Below, one piece after another: positions 63,546 through 64,000 of a DNA stretch of 64,000 nucleotides (positions are counted from its first letter, which is position 1; every line of letters starts with the position of its first letter). The stretch lies in the NCBI RefSeq assembly GCF_000226295.1, contig NC_016024.1:727501-791500 (forward strand), in the 5' to 3' direction. Below the pieces are notes generated by a model. The model did no database searches, had not been told where the DNA came from, and was given only the letters and a program-made list of their open reading frames with translations. The translations under genes and the position numbers were made by a program. The stretch is from Chloracidobacterium thermophilum B. Its GTDB lineage: Bacteria > Acidobacteriota > Blastocatellia > Chloracidobacteriales > Chloracidobacteriaceae.

Positions 63546-63548
63546 CAA
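63520..63548 (-). promoter_or_regulatory. Predicted sigma70-type promoter for the SiaC-like/kinase/TPR unit
   Basis: On the minus strand TTGCAG (63543-63548), 17-base spacer, TATTGT (63520-63525). Start expected near 63513, giving a leader of about 100 bases to the ATG at 63413. Confidence 0.55.
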
Positions 63549-63616
63549 AAGAGGAGCAGGACTGAAGCTGGCTACGTCTTGGGAGTGCCATTTCCGGGGA
63601 GGTTGGACCGAACCTG

Positions 63617-64000
63617 TTACCGGGATGGTGCCGAACAGACCGGCCAGCGGGCATAGAAATCAGGCAGTTCCGGCAGATGGAGTTGCTGTCCCAATTCGGC
63701 AATGCGTTCCTGGTAGGTGATCTGTGAGCCTTCGGAAGGCAGGTGCAACCGGGGGTCGCGCTGCACGGTGGTGTGGGCTGTGTCGCGGGCACGGCGTCCC
63801 CCACGGCGGGCCTGCCAGTGGACGTACAGCCGGATGGCGTTCCAGGCAATGAAGATGTTGGGACCGGGCAGCAGACCGAGCAGCAGTGTGAGAGGCAAAA
63901 GTGCAGTATTGACCCAGATGCCCCGCTGGTGGACGGCGAGGCGTGCCTCCAGCCAGCTCGTCCAGTGGGCGCGCACGGTGTCATCATCCAGTTCTCCGTC
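63617..64000 (-). CDS. Small membrane protein resembling the mitochondrial K+/H+-exchange-related family, N-terminus beyond window
   Basis: The frame is open to the right edge (DGELDDDTVRAHWTSWLEAR), so the start lies outside; 127 codons are present. Two hydrophobic segments form a hairpin: IWVNTALLPLTLLLGLLPGP and NIFIAWNAIRLYVHWQARRG. LPGPN followed by an R-x-Y-x-HW stretch and RGG is the pattern of proteins annotated as K+/H+ exchange-related. The remaining 50 residues are soluble. The role in bacteria is unknown. No terminator was found between this gene and the SiaC promoter downstream. Confidence 0.6.
   Translation of the reverse strand, partial: DGELDDDTVRAHWTSWLEARLAVHQRGIWVNTALLPLTLLLGLLPGPNIFIAWNAIRLYVHWQARRGGRRARDTAHTTVQRDPRLHLPSEGSQITYQERIAELGQQLHLPELPDFYARWPVCSAPSR

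Overview
The window is a GC-rich (about 60%), tightly packed bacterial chromosome segment. No rRNA, tRNA, CRISPR array or intact mobile element is visible. lpxB (lipid A synthesis), an FtsQ/FtsA/FtsZ divisome, a Tat-exported MsrP-like protein and signal-peptide proteases point to a Gram-negative, diderm organism. The gene mix and style (long Pro/Ala-rich linkers, M16 and S9 peptidases, PIG-L deacetylase, SpoIID-like protein, STPK/TPR signalling) suggest Acidobacteriota, perhaps Chloracidobacterium. That placement is inference from content only.

Layout. 1-5.7 kb (minus): translation and transcription operon rimP-nusA-infB-rbfA-nrnA, with a sigma70-like promoter in front of rimP. 5.75-13.5 kb: M16 peptidase homologue, GT9 glycosyltransferase, SpoIID/SPOR amidase-type protein, DUF969-DUF979 membrane pair and pxpC (5-oxoproline metabolism). 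13.6-17.6 kb (minus): gcvT-gcvH-gcvPA-hisC, running on into pxpC. 18-19.8 kb: a small unknown protein and a polytopic GT39-like glycosyltransferase. 19.8-35.1 kb (minus): a nearly complete division and cell wall cluster, PAS protein-murE-murF-mraY-murD-ftsW-murG-murC-murB-ftsQ-ftsA-ftsZ. mraZ, rsmH, ftsL and ftsI are absent; a PAS protein with a degenerate histidine-kinase dimerisation domain takes their place. 35.4-47 kb: greA, a lytic transglycosylase, MoxR ATPase, a mazF remnant, GT2, MsrP, S9 oligopeptidase, phoH, lpxB and a quinone-oxidoreductase-like enzyme. 47-57 kb: recO, a multidomain PIG-L deacetylase, a nonsense-interrupted serine hydrolase, pspA, exonuclease III, dnaX and family 5 uracil-DNA glycosylase. 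57-59.4 kb (minus): ilvE, arginase and an S26-like protein.

59.6-63.6 kb (minus) holds the most interesting unit: a SiaC-family (DUF1987) phosphoprotein, a Ser/Thr kinase with a coiled-coil N-terminus, and a TPR protein ending in a degenerate GGDEF domain and carrying a frameshift. It looks like a rewired counterpart of the Pseudomonas SiaABCD switch. The right edge cuts a small membrane protein.

Broken genes: the serine hydrolase (in-frame amber), the TPR/GGDEF gene (one-base deletion) and the mazF fragment. Two heptanucleotide tandem-repeat islands lie in intergenic DNA. Promoter calls come from reading -35/-10 hexamers by eye and are predictions.
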